A stretch of 64,000 nt of DNA from Streptomyces sp. 846.5 (GTDB lineage: Bacteria > Actinomycetota > Actinomycetes > Streptomycetales > Streptomycetaceae): contig NZ_SOBN01000001.1 of NCBI RefSeq assembly GCF_004365705.1, positions 1,178,001 to 1,242,000 on the forward strand. The letters are read 5' to 3'. Under the pieces are notes generated by a model that did not search any database, was not told where the DNA came from, and saw only the letters and a list, made by a program, of their open reading frames with translations. A program made the translations under genes and the position numbers. How positions within the stretch are numbered: position 1 is the stretch's first letter; every line of letters begins with the position of its first letter. Below, in pieces: positions 27,550 to 39,861 of this stretch.

Positions 27550-29285
27550 CCGGGCACCTCCGCCGTGCGCTGCAGCGGGATCCGGACGGTCAGCACCGCG
27601 CCGGCCCCGGCCGGGCTCTCGGCCACCACGGTGCCGCCGTTGCGGCGCGCGGTCTGCGCGACCAGGGCCAGGCCGAGGCCGCGTCCGGAGTGCTTGGTGG
27701 ACCAGCCGCGCCGGAACACCTTCTCCACCGCGTCCGGGTCGATGCCGCGGCCGGTGTCGGCGACCCGCAGCAGCAGCTCCCCGGAGCCGTTCCTGGCCGT
27801 GACGGTGACCTCGGGCGGCCGCGGGGACTCGGCCGCGCCCTCGATGGCGGCGTCCATGGCGTTGTCGATGAGGTTGCCCAGCAGCGTGACCAGATCGCGG
27901 GCGCCGACGGCGCCGGCGAGCGAGTCGTCGATCAGGCTGTCCTCGGTGAGGGTGAGCTCGACCCCGCGCTCGGCGGCCTGCGCGGCCTTGCCCAGCAGCA
28001 GCGCGGCCAGCACCGGTTCGCTGACGGCGCCGACGACCCGGTCGGTGAGCTGCTGCGCGAGTTCCAGCTCGGCGGTGGCGAACTCCACCGCCTGCCGGTG
28101 CCGGCCCAGTTCGATCAGCGAGACCACCGCGTGCAGGCGGTTGGCCGCCTCGTGCGCCTGGGCCCCGAGCGCGTCGGCGAAGCCGCGGACCGAGTCGAGC
28201 TCGCCGGACAGCGCCTGCAGCTCGGTGTGGTCGCGCAGGGTCACCACCGTGCCCAGGGCGGGCCCGGTGCCGATGGCGGACGTACTCCAATTCTCCGGGG
28301 GGCGACCCCCCGTACCCCCACGTGAACCCGCGGTCAGCGGGCCTTTGCGGGCGGACATCCCGAGGAGAAGCTGAGTATTGACGACGACCACGCGCTCTGC
28401 CGTGAGGTGCACCTCGTCGCGCAGCGCGTCCTGGCCGGCGATGGCCGCGCAGAGCGGCTCCGGCAGCCCCAGGTCCCCGAGCTGCCGGCCCTCCACCTCC
28501 CCGTCCAGGGCCAGGAGTTCACGCGCGGCGTCGTTGCAGAGCAGCACCGTGCCGCCGCGGTCGAGCAGCAGCAGGCCCTCGCGGACGGAGTGCAGCGTGG
28601 CCTGGTGGTATTCGTAGAGGTGGCTGAGCTCGGCCGGCCCCATCCCGTGGGTGTGCCGGCGCAGTCGCCGGTTGGCCAGCCAGCTGCCCAGCGCGCCCAG
28701 CAGCAGCGCGGACACCGCCACCAGCACGAGGGTGACCACCGGCCCGGTGAGCTGCTCGGAGATCGACTGCAGGGTCAGCCCAACGCTGACGACGGCGACG
28801 ACCTTGCCGTGCTCGTCCAGGACCGGGGTGACCACCCTGACCGAGGGGCCGAGGGTGCCGGTGTAGGTCTCGGTGAACGTGCGGCCGGCCAGGGCGGGCA
28901 GGTAGTGCCCGAGGAAGGGCTTGCCGATCTGGGCCGGGTCGCGGTGCGCCAGCCGGATGCCGTGGGTGTCCATGATGGTCACGAAGTCGACGCCGGAGTC
29001 GACCCGTACCCGCTCCGCGTAGGGCTGCAGCACGGCGGTGGGGTCGGTCGACAGCATCGCCTGGCGCACCGTCGGCGCGTCGGCGACGGCCCGGGCGACG
29101 GAGGTGACCTGGCGTTTGGCGGAGGTCTCGGTACGGTCGCTGATCAGCCAGTACGCCAGCACCGCGCCCGCGGCCACGACCAGCACCACGATCAGCACCT
29201 GGACCGCGAAGAGCTGCCCGGCGAGGCTCCGGGCGGGGCGGGGGCGCTGACGCGGTGGCGGCGGCGGTGGCGGTGGCGGGGACAT
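27546..29285 (-). CDS. CitA/DcuS-type sensor histidine kinase with in-frame palindromic repeat
   Basis: This 579-aa protein has a Pro-rich start, TM1 (about 24-47), a periplasmic sensor domain (VDFVTIMDTHGIRLAHRDP, as in citrate/dicarboxylate sensors), TM2 (about 182-205), a PAS domain and a kinase core with His near 376 in AHEAANRLH, N-box NLIDNAMDA, DTGRGI and GRGLGL. About 25 extra residues (around 310-340, GSRGGTGGRPPENWS) interrupt the usual short link between VVVNTQ and LGTVVTLRDHTEL; they come from a family B repeat in the DNA. The frame stays open. The ATG at 29285 lacks an obvious ribosome site. Confidence 0.9.
   Translation of the reverse strand: MSPPPPPPPPPRQRPRPARSLAGQLFAVQVLIVVLVVAAGAVLAYWLISDRTETSAKRQVTSVARAVADAPTVRQAMLSTDPTAVLQPYAERVRVDSGVDFVTIMDTHGIRLAHRDPAQIGKPFLGHYLPALAGRTFTETYTGTLGPSVRVVTPVLDEHGKVVAVVSVGLTLQSISEQLTGPVVTLVLVAVSALLLGALGSWLANRRLRRHTHGMGPAELSHLYEYHQATLHSVREGLLLLDRGGTVLLCNDAARELLALDGEVEGRQLGDLGLPEPLCAAIAGQDALRDEVHLTAERVVVVNTQLLLGMSARKGPLTAGSRGGTGGRPPENWSTSAIGTGPALGTVVTLRDHTELQALSGELDSVRGFADALGAQAHEAANRLHAVVSLIELGRHRQAVEFATAELELAQQLTDRVVGAVSEPVLAALLLGKAAQAAERGVELTLTEDSLIDDSLAGAVGARDLVTLLGNLIDNAMDAAIEGAAESPRPPEVTVTARNGSGELLLRVADTGRGIDPDAVEKVFRRGWSTKHSGRGLGLALVAQTARRNGGTVVAESPAGAGAVLTVRIPLQRTAEVPG
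28285..28329. repeat. Palindromic repeat family B, copy 1, inside the histidine kinase gene
   Basis: These 45 bases centre on the palindrome GGGGGGCGACCCCCC. They match 45285-45329 (reverse strand) at 42 of 45 positions by my count. A third, shorter match lies at 47461-47494. The other two copies are intergenic; this one is translated in frame as part of the kinase. The 45-bp length equals 15 codons. Confidence 0.85.
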
Positions 29286-29439
29286 GAACCAAAGTGTGCC
29301 TGCTCCCCGTCCGCCTGCGAACCCGCCCGCCGTGAACACTATGAACGCAAACGTGACGCACGCCACGCCCGCGCCGATAGTCGTCGCACCGGCCCACCAC
29401 CTGGGGACGGCACCGTATGACCGGCAAAGGAGCCGCAGC

Positions 29440-30822
29440 ATGACCTCCGAGGCAACCGCAGCAGCACCATCCGCGGGCAGACGTCCGGGCGGCCGTACCC
29501 ACATCCTGTACCTGCTGGTGATCGCGGCTGTGATCGCCGGCATCGTGGTGGGCCTGACCGCGCCCTCGTTCGCCGTGCAGTTGAAGCCGATCGGCACCGG
29601 CTTCGTGAACCTGATCAAGATGATGATCAGCCCGATCATCTTCACCACGATCGTGCTGGGCATAGGTTCGGTGACCAAGGCCGCCAAGGTGGGCAAGGTC
29701 GGCGGCCTGGCCCTGGGGTACTTCCTGGTCATGTCGACGGTGGCGCTGACACTGGGCCTGATCGTCGGCAATCTGCTGACCCCCGGCAGCGGACTGCACC
29801 TGACCGCCGCGCTGGCCAAGTCCGGCCATGCGCAGGCGGTCGCGGGCGCCGCCCAGGGCACCAGCGAGTTCCTGCTCGGCATCATCCCCACCACCCTGGT
29901 CTCAGCCCTCACCGGCGGCCAGGTGCTGCAGACGCTGCTGGTCGCCCTGCTGGTGGGCTTCGCGCTGCAATCGCTGGGGCCGGTCGGCACCCCGATCCTC
30001 ACCGGCCTGGAACACCTTCAGCGGCTGATCTTCAAGATCATGTCGATGATCATGTGGGTGGCCCCGATCGGCGCGTTCGGCGCGATGGCCGCAGTGGTCG
30101 GCGCCACGGGCGTCGCCGCGCTGAAGAGCCTCGCCGTCATCATGCTGGGCTTCTACCTGACCTGCGCGATCTTCGTCCTGCTGGTACTGGGCACGCTGCT
30201 TCGGCTGGCCGCCGGGGTCAACATCTTCCTGCTGCTGCGTTACCTGGGCCGCGAGTTCCTGCTGATCCTCTCCACGTCCTCCTCCGAGAGCGCGCTGCCC
30301 CGGCTGATATCCAAAATGGAGCACCTGGGCGTGAGCCGCCCGGTCGCCGGCATCACCGTGCCGGCCGGCTACAGCTTCAACCTGGACGGCACCGCGATCT
30401 ACCTGACCATGGCCTCGATCTTCATCGCTGAGGCGATGGACAAGCCGCTCTCCCTGGGCGAGCAGATCTCGCTGCTGCTCTTCATGGTCATCGCCAGCAA
30501 GGGCGCCGCCGGCGTCACCGGCGCCGGCCTGGCCACCCTGGCCGGCGGCCTGCAGTCGCACCAGCCGGCCCTGGTGGACGGCGTCGGGCTCATCGTCGGC
30601 ATCGACCGCTTCATGTCCGAGGCCCGCGCCCTGACCAACTTCGCCGGCAACGCCGTGGCCACCGTCCTCATCGGCCACTGGACCAAGGAGCTCGACCACG
30701 CCCGGCTCGACAAGGTGCTGAGCGGCGAACTCCCCTTCGACGAGAGCACCCAGATGGCACAGCCCGAACCGGCGGACCAGCCGGCGCCGGTGCTCGACCC
30801 CGCGCTGGTAAAGGCGAGTTGA
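29440..30822 (+). CDS. Dicarboxylate:cation symporter (DctA/DAACS family)
   Basis: This 460-aa membrane protein imports C4-dicarboxylates with H+ or Na+. Family marks are LIKMMISPIIFTTIVLGIG, the Ser-rich STSSSESALPRL, GYSFNLDGTAIY and the C-terminal DRFMSEARALTNFAGNAVAT. AAAGGAG lies seven bases before the ATG at 29440; the frame upstream to 29284 is not used. It diverges from the CitA/CitB-type kinase-regulator pair, which is the classic arrangement for a substrate-induced transporter. Confidence 0.93.
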   Translation: MTSEATAAAPSAGRRPGGRTHILYLLVIAAVIAGIVVGLTAPSFAVQLKPIGTGFVNLIKMMISPIIFTTIVLGIGSVTKAAKVGKVGGLALGYFLVMSTVALTLGLIVGNLLTPGSGLHLTAALAKSGHAQAVAGAAQGTSEFLLGIIPTTLVSALTGGQVLQTLLVALLVGFALQSLGPVGTPILTGLEHLQRLIFKIMSMIMWVAPIGAFGAMAAVVGATGVAALKSLAVIMLGFYLTCAIFVLLVLGTLLRLAAGVNIFLLLRYLGREFLLILSTSSSESALPRLISKMEHLGVSRPVAGITVPAGYSFNLDGTAIYLTMASIFIAEAMDKPLSLGEQISLLLFMVIASKGAAGVTGAGLATLAGGLQSHQPALVDGVGLIVGIDRFMSEARALTNFAGNAVATVLIGHWTKELDHARLDKVLSGELPFDESTQMAQPEPADQPAPVLDPALVKAS

Positions 30823-30839
30823 GCACATAGGCCGTCAAT

Positions 30840-30881
30840 GCCTGTGCCCCGCCCGGTCCTTGGACCGGCCGGGGCACAGGC
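30840..30881. terminator. Bidirectional terminator between the symporter gene and aspS
   Basis: GCCTGTGCCCC pairs with GGGGCACAGGC, and CCGGTCC with GGACCGG, around a TT loop: an almost perfect 42-bp hairpin. It lies 17 bases after the symporter stop and 8 bases beyond the aspS stop, serving both convergent genes. Confidence 0.88.
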
Positions 30882-30889
30882 GTCGGCTG

Positions 30890-32674
30890 TCAGGCTTCGG
30901 GCTGCTCGCTCTTGGCCACTCCAGCAGGACGAGGCTGTGCGTCCACGCCCGCTTCCTTGCGCTGCTGCGCGGTGATCGGGGTCGGGGCGCCGGTGAGCGG
31001 GTCACCGCCGGTGCTGGTCTTGGGGAAGGCCATCACGTCGCGGATGGTGTCGTAGCCGCCGAGCAGCGCGACCAGGCGGTCCAGGCCGAGGGCGATGCCG
31101 CCGTGCGGCGGGGGGCCAAAGTCGAAGGCGTTGAGCAGGAAGCCGAACTGGGACTGCGCCTCCTCCTCGCTCAGGCCGATCGCGTCGAAGGCGCGCTTCT
31201 GGACGTCCTTCTGGTGGATACGGATCGAGCCGCCGCCGATCTCGCTGCCGTTGAGCACCAGGTCGTAGGCGTTGGAGAGGGCGTTGCCCGGGTCCTTGTC
31301 GAAGGTGTCCAGGGACTCCGCGGTGGGCGCGGTGAAGGGGTGGTGCACCGCGTGCCAGCCCTGGAACTCGCCCTTGTCGTCCTCGATCGGCTCGAACATC
31401 GGGAAGTCGACGACCCAGAGGAACGCCCACGCCGACTCGTCGATCAGGTCGCAGCGGCGGCCGATCTCCAGGCGGGCGGCGCCGAGCAGCTCCTGCGACG
31501 GGGTCTTCCTGCCCGCCGCGAAGAACACCGCGTCGCCGGGCTTGGCGCCGGCCGCCGCGGCCAGGCCGGCGAGGTGAGCCTCGGAGAGGTTCTTGGCGAC
31601 CGGGCCGCGGAGCGAGCCGTCCTCGTCCACCAGGATGTAGGCCAGGCCGCGAGCGCCGCGCGCCTTGGCCCAGTCCTGCCAGGCGTCCAGCTGCTTGCGC
31701 GGCTGCGAGGCGCCGCCGGGCATCACCACGGCGCCCACGTAGGGGGCCTGGAAGACTCGGAACTCGGTGCCGGCGAAGTACTCCGTCAGGTCGGTGAGCT
31801 CGTTGCCGAAGCGGACGTCGGGCTTGTCCGAGCCGTAGCGGGCCATCGCGTCCGCGTAGGTCAGCCGGGGCAGCGGGGTGGGCACGTCGTATCCGTGCAC
31901 CTCGCTCCAGATCCGGGCGATCACCTTCTCGCCCAGCTCCAGGATGTCCTCCTGGTCCACGAACGAGGCCTCGACGTCGAGTTGGGTGAACTCCGGCTGG
32001 CGGTCCGCGCGGAAGTCCTCGTCGCGGAAGCAGCGGGCGATCTGGTAGTACCGCTCCATGCCGGCCACCATCAGCAGCTGCTTGAACAGCTGCGGCGACT
32101 GCGGCAGGGCGTACCAGTGGCCGGGCTGCAGCCGGACCGGGACCAGGAAGTCGCGGGCGCCCTCGGGGGTGGAGCGGGTGAGGTACGGGGTCTCGATGTC
32201 GAGGTAGCCGTTCTCCTCCATCACCGTGCGGATCAGGTGCGTGGCGCGCGAACGCAGCCGCAGCGCCTTGGCCGGGCCCTCGCGGCGCAGGTCGAGGTAG
32301 CGGTAGCGGAGCCGGACCTCCTCGTTGACCGAACCCGGCTCGTACTCGGCGACCTGGAACGGCAGCGGCGCGGCCTCGGAGAGCACGGTCAGCTCGCTGA
32401 CCACGACCTCGATCTCGCCGGTCGGGATCTCGGTGTTGGCGTTGCCCTCGGGGCGGATCCGGACGTCGCCGACCACCTTGACGCACCACTCGGAGCGCAG
32501 CTCGGAGACCGCCTCCAGGTCGCGAACCACGACCTGAACGGTGCCGGAGGCGTCACGCAGATCGATGAAGGCGACACCGCCGTGGTCGCGGCGGCGGGCG
32601 ACCCAGCCTGCGAGGGTCACGGTGGTGCCGGCGTGCTCCGGGCGGAGCGTGCCGGCTTCATGGCTGCGGATCAC
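30890..32674 (-). CDS. aspS: Aspartyl-tRNA synthetase
   Basis: This 594-aa class IIb synthetase has the N-terminal OB-fold ([23 protein letters not shown]), motif 2 in [20 protein letters not shown], the bacterial GAD insertion and motif 3 [15 protein letters not shown]. The GTG start overlaps the hisS stop (GTGA). aspS next to hisS matches M. tuberculosis proximity; as I recall it lies elsewhere in S. coelicolor. Whether it also charges tRNA-Asn cannot be told here. Confidence 0.97.
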   Translation of the reverse strand: MIRSHEAGTLRPEHAGTTVTLAGWVARRRDHGGVAFIDLRDASGTVQVVVRDLEAVSELRSEWCVKVVGDVRIRPEGNANTEIPTGEIEVVVSELTVLSEAAPLPFQVAEYEPGSVNEEVRLRYRYLDLRREGPAKALRLRSRATHLIRTVMEENGYLDIETPYLTRSTPEGARDFLVPVRLQPGHWYALPQSPQLFKQLLMVAGMERYYQIARCFRDEDFRADRQPEFTQLDVEASFVDQEDILELGEKVIARIWSEVHGYDVPTPLPRLTYADAMARYGSDKPDVRFGNELTDLTEYFAGTEFRVFQAPYVGAVVMPGGASQPRKQLDAWQDWAKARGARGLAYILVDEDGSLRGPVAKNLSEAHLAGLAAAAGAKPGDAVFFAAGRKTPSQELLGAARLEIGRRCDLIDESAWAFLWVVDFPMFEPIEDDKGEFQGWHAVHHPFTAPTAESLDTFDKDPGNALSNAYDLVLNGSEIGGGSIRIHQKDVQKRAFDAIGLSEEEAQSQFGFLLNAFDFGPPPHGGIALGLDRLVALLGGYDTIRDVMAFPKTSTGGDPLTGAPTPITAQQRKEAGVDAQPRPAGVAKSEQPEA

Positions 32675-33936
32675 GAGAGCTTCTCCTTGAGGGTGGTGAC
32701 GAGAGCGTCCAGGGCGACCGGGGTCTGGTCACCGGTGGTGAGGTCCTTCAGCTGGACCAGGTTGTCGGCGAGATCCCGCTCCCCGGCGACCAGCGCATAG
32801 CGCGCGCCGGAGCGGTCGGCGGCCTTCATCGCGGCCTTGAGTCCCTTGCCGCCGTAGGCGATGTCGGCGGAGAGCCCCTCGCGGCGCAGCTCGGTGACGG
32901 CCCGGAACAGCACCGTGCGGGCCTGCTCGCCCAGCGGCACGGCGAAGACGTCGGACGCGGCCGGGCTCGGCAGCTCGATGCCCTCGGCCTCCAGCGCGAG
33001 CACGGTGCGGTCCACGCCCAGCGCCCAGCCGACGGAGGGCAGCGCCGGGCCGCCGATCATCTCGGACAGCCCGTCGTAGCGCCCGCCGCCGCCGACGGCC
33101 GACTGGGAGCCCAGGCCGTCGTGCACGAACTCGAAGGTGGTGCGGGTGTAGTAGTCGAGCCCGCGCACCAGCTTGGTGTCGTCCTCGAAGGCGACGCCGG
33201 CGTCGGTGAGGATCGCCCGGACCTGCTCGTGGTAGGCCTTGCAGTCCTCGCACAGGTAGTCGACCAGCATCGGCGCGCCGACCAGCTGCTTCTGCACCTC
33301 GGGCCGCTTGTCGTCGAGCACCCGCAGCGGGTTGAGCTCCGCCCGGCGCACCGTCTCGGCGTCCAGGTCGAGCCCGCGCAGGAAGTCCTGCAGCGCGGCG
33401 CGGTAGACCGGGCGGCACTGCTTGTCGCCGAGGCTGTTCAGCAGGATCCGGAAGTCGCGCAGGCCCAGCGAGCGGTAGGCGTCGAAGGCCAGGATGATCA
33501 GCTCGGCGTCCAGCGCCGGGTCCTCCGCGCCGATGGCCTCGGCGCCTACCTGCCAGAACTGGCGGTAGCGGCCCTTCTGCGGCTTCTCGTAGCGGTACTG
33601 GGAGCCGGAGTACCAGAGCTTGACCGGGAGGTTGCCGACCCGGTGCAGGTTGGCCTCCAGGGTGGCCCGCAGCACCGAGGCGGTTCCCTCGGGACGCAGC
33701 GCCAGGTTGTCGCCGCCCAGCGTGGTGAGGGTGAACATCTCCTTGCTGACGATGTCGGTGGACTCGCCGACGCCGCGCGAGAAGAGGTTGATGTCCTCGA
33801 AGACCGGGGTCTCGATGTAGCCGTAGCCGGCCCGGCGCAGCGGGGCCGCGATCGCCTCACGGACCGCCAGCACCGTGGCGGCGTCGGCGGGCAGGATGTC
33901 GTAGGTGCCCTTCGGGGCCTGGAAAGAGCTGCTCAC
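32671..33936 (-). CDS. hisS: Histidyl-tRNA synthetase
   Basis: This 421-aa class II synthetase has motif 1 near [16 protein letters not shown], motif 2 [12 protein letters not shown] and [12 protein letters not shown], the histidine-binding [15 protein letters not shown] and GGGRYDGL, and the C-terminal anticodon-binding domain. It starts with GTG 13 bases after the MBL hydrolase stop and overlaps aspS, so the three probably form an operon. Confidence 0.97.
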   Translation of the reverse strand: MSSSFQAPKGTYDILPADAATVLAVREAIAAPLRRAGYGYIETPVFEDINLFSRGVGESTDIVSKEMFTLTTLGGDNLALRPEGTASVLRATLEANLHRVGNLPVKLWYSGSQYRYEKPQKGRYRQFWQVGAEAIGAEDPALDAELIILAFDAYRSLGLRDFRILLNSLGDKQCRPVYRAALQDFLRGLDLDAETVRRAELNPLRVLDDKRPEVQKQLVGAPMLVDYLCEDCKAYHEQVRAILTDAGVAFEDDTKLVRGLDYYTRTTFEFVHDGLGSQSAVGGGGRYDGLSEMIGGPALPSVGWALGVDRTVLALEAEGIELPSPAASDVFAVPLGEQARTVLFRAVTELRREGLSADIAYGGKGLKAAMKAADRSGARYALVAGERDLADNLVQLKDLTTGDQTPVALDALVTTLKEKLS

Positions 33937-33949
33937 GTCTCGTCTCGAA

Positions 33950-34660
33950 TCAGATGCCCCGGCGCACTGCGCCAGGCTCGGCGGCGGTCGCGCCCGCTAC
34001 CTGGAGCAGGTAGGGGTTGCTCGCGCGCTCGCGGCCGATGGTGGTCTGGGGGCCGTGTCCGGAGAGCACCACGGTCTCGTCCTGGAGCGGCAGGCACACG
34101 CGGGCCAGCGACTTCAGGAGGGCGTCGTGGTCACCCCCGGGGAGATCGGTGCGTCCTACGGAGCCGGCGAACAGCAGGTCCCCCGAGAACAGCACCGGAG
34201 GCAGCTCCGGTGCGGCCGGGGTCCTGAAGGTCACCGACCCCCCGGTATGGCCGGGGGCGTGGTCGACGGTGAGCCGGAGCCCGGCGAGCTCCAGCACGCT
34301 GCCGTCCTCCAGGATCCGCAGGTCGTCCGGCTCGCCGACGGTCAGCTCGCCCATCAGCTGCGCCCCGAAGGCCCGGCCGAGGGCCCGCTCCGGGTCGGCC
34401 AGCATGTAGCGGTCCTCCGGGTGGATCCAGGCCGGAATGCCCCGCGCCCCGCAGATCGGCATCACCGAGGCGACATGGTCGATGTGTCCGTGGGTGAGCA
34501 CGACGGCGACCGGCTTGAGCCCGTGCTCACGGACGGCCTCCTCGACCCCGGCGGTGGCCTGGTGACCCGGGTCGACTATCACGCACTCCTCGCCGGGCCC
34601 GGGGGCGACCAGGTAGCAGTTGGTGCCCCAGGCCCCGGCGGGGAATCCGGCGATGAACAC
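33950..34660 (-). CDS. MBL-fold metallo-hydrolase (glyoxalase II-like)
   Basis: This 236-aa protein has the metallo-beta-lactamase metal motif THGHIDHV, then [29 protein letters not shown] and the final [10 protein letters not shown]. This resembles glyoxalase II-type hydrolases. The substrate is unknown. The GTG at 34660 has AAGGA upstream. In S. coelicolor and mycobacteria the same gene lies between hisS and the cyclophilin gene. It diverges from the cyclophilin gene; the 216-base gap must hold both promoters, but none is clear to me. Confidence 0.9.
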   Translation of the reverse strand: MFIAGFPAGAWGTNCYLVAPGPGEECVIVDPGHQATAGVEEAVREHGLKPVAVVLTHGHIDHVASVMPICGARGIPAWIHPEDRYMLADPERALGRAFGAQLMGELTVGEPDDLRILEDGSVLELAGLRLTVDHAPGHTGGSVTFRTPAAPELPPVLFSGDLLFAGSVGRTDLPGGDHDALLKSLARVCLPLQDETVVLSGHGPQTTIGRERASNPYLLQVAGATAAEPGAVRRGI

Positions 34661-34876
34661 GTGAGTCCTTGATTGTCCTGGCTGTACACGGTGGAAGTCT
34701 GTGCGCAGCCTACCGGCGGGGCAGGGACGATCGCGAACCCGTTGTTCGCCGGGGCCCGGCGGGACCTCTTGGTGGGACCTGACACCACGTTTACAGATTC
34801 CATCCCTACACTGAGCGGCCAACGGGTACGAAGATCCCCCGCACGGGCTGCGGCGGACGCGAAGGAGTGACGGTCG

Positions 34877-35755
34877 GTGGCACCCAACGACAGGCCAAGC
34901 AAGCCCCTGCCCAAGGACAAGGAGAAGCGGCGGCGGGAGCTGGAGCGGCTCAGGCTCGAACGCCAAGCGGAGCGACGTCGCGCGTCGTTGAAGCGGACCC
35001 GCAGGAACAGCGCGATCGTGGGCGCGTCGGTGCTCGTGGTGGCCGGGATCGCGGGCGGTGCCTGGGCGGCGAGCAGCGGCGACAAGCCCAAGAAGACAGC
35101 GGCGGCGGCCACGGCCTCGGCCACCGCGACGGCGAGCGCCAGTGCGACGGCGGCCGCGGCCGGTTCCGCGCATGTCACCGGCTGCACCACCCCCGCCGCG
35201 GGCAAGGCGACCACCCAGCAGTGGAAGACCGAGCCGGCCCTGACCATCGACACCAAGGCGACCTACACCGCCACCATCGCCACCAACTGCGGCCCGATCA
35301 CCATCAAGCTGGACGCCGCGGCCGCGCCGCACACCGTCAACTCCTTCGTCTACCTGGCGAGCCAGCACTTCTTCGACCACGTCACCTGCCACCGGCTGAC
35401 CACCGCCGGGATCTACGTCCTGCAGTGCGGCGACCCGACCGGCACCGGCTCCGGCGGCCCGGGCTACAAGTTCAAGGACGAGAACCTGACCGCCTCCTCA
35501 ATCAAGGGCGGCGTCTACCCGGCCGGCACCGTGGCGATGGCGAACTCCGGCGCCAACACCAACGGCAGCCAGTTCTTCCTGGTCTACAAGGACAGCACGC
35601 TGTCCGCGAGCTACACCCCGTTCGGCACCATCACCGGGGGCCTGAGCACCCTGCAGAAGATCGCCGCAGCGGGCACCAACAACGCCAACGGCACGGGCGA
35701 CGGCGCCGCGCTGCAGACCGTCACGATGAACACCGTGACGACCGCGAAGAGCTGA
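34877..35755 (+). CDS. Membrane-anchored cyclophilin-type peptidyl-prolyl isomerase
   Basis: This 292-aa protein starts with GTG. It has a highly charged cytoplasmic stretch (residues 12-42, Lys/Arg/Glu-rich and probably helical), one membrane helix (about 46-64), an Ala/Ser/Thr linker and an extracytoplasmic cyclophilin domain with NSFVYLASQHFFDHVTCHR, LQCGDPTGTGSGGPGY and NTNGSQFFLVY. The catalytic Arg and Gln are present; the usual Trp of cyclosporin binding is not visible. It probably folds exported proteins. Confidence 0.92.
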   Translation: MAPNDRPSKPLPKDKEKRRRELERLRLERQAERRRASLKRTRRNSAIVGASVLVVAGIAGGAWAASSGDKPKKTAAAATASATATASASATAAAAGSAHVTGCTTPAAGKATTQQWKTEPALTIDTKATYTATIATNCGPITIKLDAAAAPHTVNSFVYLASQHFFDHVTCHRLTTAGIYVLQCGDPTGTGSGGPGYKFKDENLTASSIKGGVYPAGTVAMANSGANTNGSQFFLVYKDSTLSASYTPFGTITGGLSTLQKIAAAGTNNANGTGDGAALQTVTMNTVTTAKS

Positions 35756-35937
35756 CGGCGCGCGGGACAGTTTTCGCCGCCGGGATACGGACAGCACCGG
35801 TGCCGGTCGCCTATGTTGGCGTCTTGTAGGGTGCGTGGTCCCGGCGGCGGACTGTTGGTTGATGGGCCGGCCGGGCAATGAACTGTGGACGGTGGCTCTC
35901 CCCCAGGGGCGAAGGGTCACCATATGGAGGAGGCGCT

Positions 35938-37167
35938 GTGACCAGCGACCCGTGGGGCCGTGTCGACGACGAGGGGACCGTCTACGTGCGGACGGCCGAT
36001 GGCGAACGCGTCGTCGGTTCGTGGCAGGCAGGCTCCCCCGACGAGGCTCTCGCCTACTTCACCCGGAAGTACGAGGGCATCGGCGTCGAGATCGGTCTGC
36101 TGGAGCGCCGGGTCCGCACGACGGACCTGGCGACCAAGGACGCCATGACCGCCATCGAGCACCTGCAGGCACAGGTGGCCGAGGGCCACGCGGTCGGCGA
36201 CCTGGATGCCCTCGCCAAGCGGCTGCAGGCGCTGATCGGCGAGGTGGACAGCCGCCGCGAGGAGCGCAGGGCGGCCCGGGTGAAGGCCCAGGAGGAGGCC
36301 AGGACCGCCAAGGACGCCCTGGTCGCCGAGGCGGAGCAGCTGGCGGAGTCGACCCAGTGGCGTGACGCCGGGGACCGGCTGCGCGCGCTGGTGGACACCT
36401 GGAAGGGACTGCCGCGGCTGGACCGCAAGTCCGACGACGAGCTGTGGCACCGCTTCTCGCACGCCCGCTCGACGTTCTCCAAGCGCCGCAAGGCGCACTT
36501 CGCGACGCTGGACCAGCAGCGGGACGAGGCCCGCCAGGTGAAGGAGAAGCTGGCGAAGGAGGCCGAGGCGCTGGCGTCCTCGACGGACTGGGGCGCGACG
36601 GCGGCCCGCTACCGCGAGCTGATGACGGAGTGGAAGGCGGCGGGGCGCGCCCAGCGCGAGGCCGAGGACGAGCTGTGGGGCCGGTTCCGGGGCGCGCAGG
36701 ATGTCTTCTTCCAGGCCAGGTCGGCGGTGTTCGACGAGCGGGACGCGGGGGAGCGCGAGAATCTCGTGCTCAAGGAGGCGCTGGTGGTCGAGGCCGAGGC
36801 GCTGTTGCCTGTCGGCGACCTCAAGGCGGCCAAGGCGGCGTACCGGTCGGTGGCGGAGCGGTGGGAGGAGATCGGCCATGTGCCGCGCGACGCCCGGCCG
36901 AAGCTGGAGGGGCGGCTGCACACGGTGGAGCGGTCGATCCGCGAGGCCGAGGAGGCCGAGTGGCAGCGCAGCAACCCCGAGGCGAGGGCTCGTGCCGAGG
37001 GCATGACGGGACTCCTCCAGGCGGCCGTCGACAAGCTTGAGCAGCAGATCGCCGCTGCGCAGGCCCGGAACGACTCCTCACGGGTGGCCAAGCTCCAGAA
37101 GGAACTCGAAGGCCGGCGCGAGCTGCTGGAGCAGGCCCGCAAGGGCCTCCAGGAGTTCGGGGGCTGA
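35938..37167 (+). CDS. DUF349 domain protein
   Basis: This 409-aa protein is mostly helical and charged, with DUF349 repeats such as WRDAGDRLRALVDTWKGLPR, WGATAARYRELMTEWKAAGR and LKAAKAAYRSVAERWEEIG, each followed by LWxRF- or LEGRL-type segments. A coiled coil closes the protein. GGAGGAGG precedes the GTG at 35938. The family is widespread in actinobacteria between cyclophilin and relA genes, with no known function. No membrane segment or catalytic motif is seen. Confidence 0.88.
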   Translation: MTSDPWGRVDDEGTVYVRTADGERVVGSWQAGSPDEALAYFTRKYEGIGVEIGLLERRVRTTDLATKDAMTAIEHLQAQVAEGHAVGDLDALAKRLQALIGEVDSRREERRAARVKAQEEARTAKDALVAEAEQLAESTQWRDAGDRLRALVDTWKGLPRLDRKSDDELWHRFSHARSTFSKRRKAHFATLDQQRDEARQVKEKLAKEAEALASSTDWGATAARYRELMTEWKAAGRAQREAEDELWGRFRGAQDVFFQARSAVFDERDAGERENLVLKEALVVEAEALLPVGDLKAAKAAYRSVAERWEEIGHVPRDARPKLEGRLHTVERSIREAEEAEWQRSNPEARARAEGMTGLLQAAVDKLEQQIAAAQARNDSSRVAKLQKELEGRRELLEQARKGLQEFGG

Positions 37168-37227
37168 GTTGTAGTCCCACCGGGGCGCGGGGAGCTGTGC
37201 GGATCAGGGTGCACTTCGGTGCATGGC

Positions 37228-37310
37228 TTGTCGCGCAGTTCCCCGCGCCCCTGAGCAATTGCAACTGAGCCAGTTGCAGCCAGCCAGGGGCGCGGGGAAC
37301 TGCGCGACAA
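37228..37310. repeat. Palindromic repeat family A, copy 4, with a degenerate half copy beside it
   Basis: The core arms are as in copies 1-3, with inner palindrome TTGCAACTGAGCCAGTTGCA nearly identical to copy 2. A degenerate half (CGGGGCGCGGGGAGCTGTGC) lies just upstream at about 37181-37200. The repeat separates the convergent DUF349 and relA genes, so it can terminate both. Confidence 0.85.
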
Positions 37311-37330
37311 CAGAGGTGAACGTTCCCGCA

Positions 37331-39736
<2,406 letters not shown>

Positions 39737-39797
39737 GTGCACTCCTTGAGCGTGGGCCCCACGCGTTCAGTGGCGGGGACTCCTCATGGTACCGAGC

Positions 39798-39834
39798 GCG
39801 GGCGGGCCACCGTTTGTTCCGGTGACCCGCCCGC
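39798..39834 (-). terminator. Terminator-like hairpin between apt and relA
   Basis: GCGGGCGGGCCACCG (39798-39812) pairs with CGGTGACCCGCCCGC (39820-39834) with one mismatch and a 7-base loop. It lies 28 bases beyond the apt stop and about 60 bases before relA, so relA probably has its own promoter or depends on readthrough. Confidence 0.75.
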
Positions 39835-39861
39835 ATCGGTCCTGCTGTGTGCCGCCCACCA

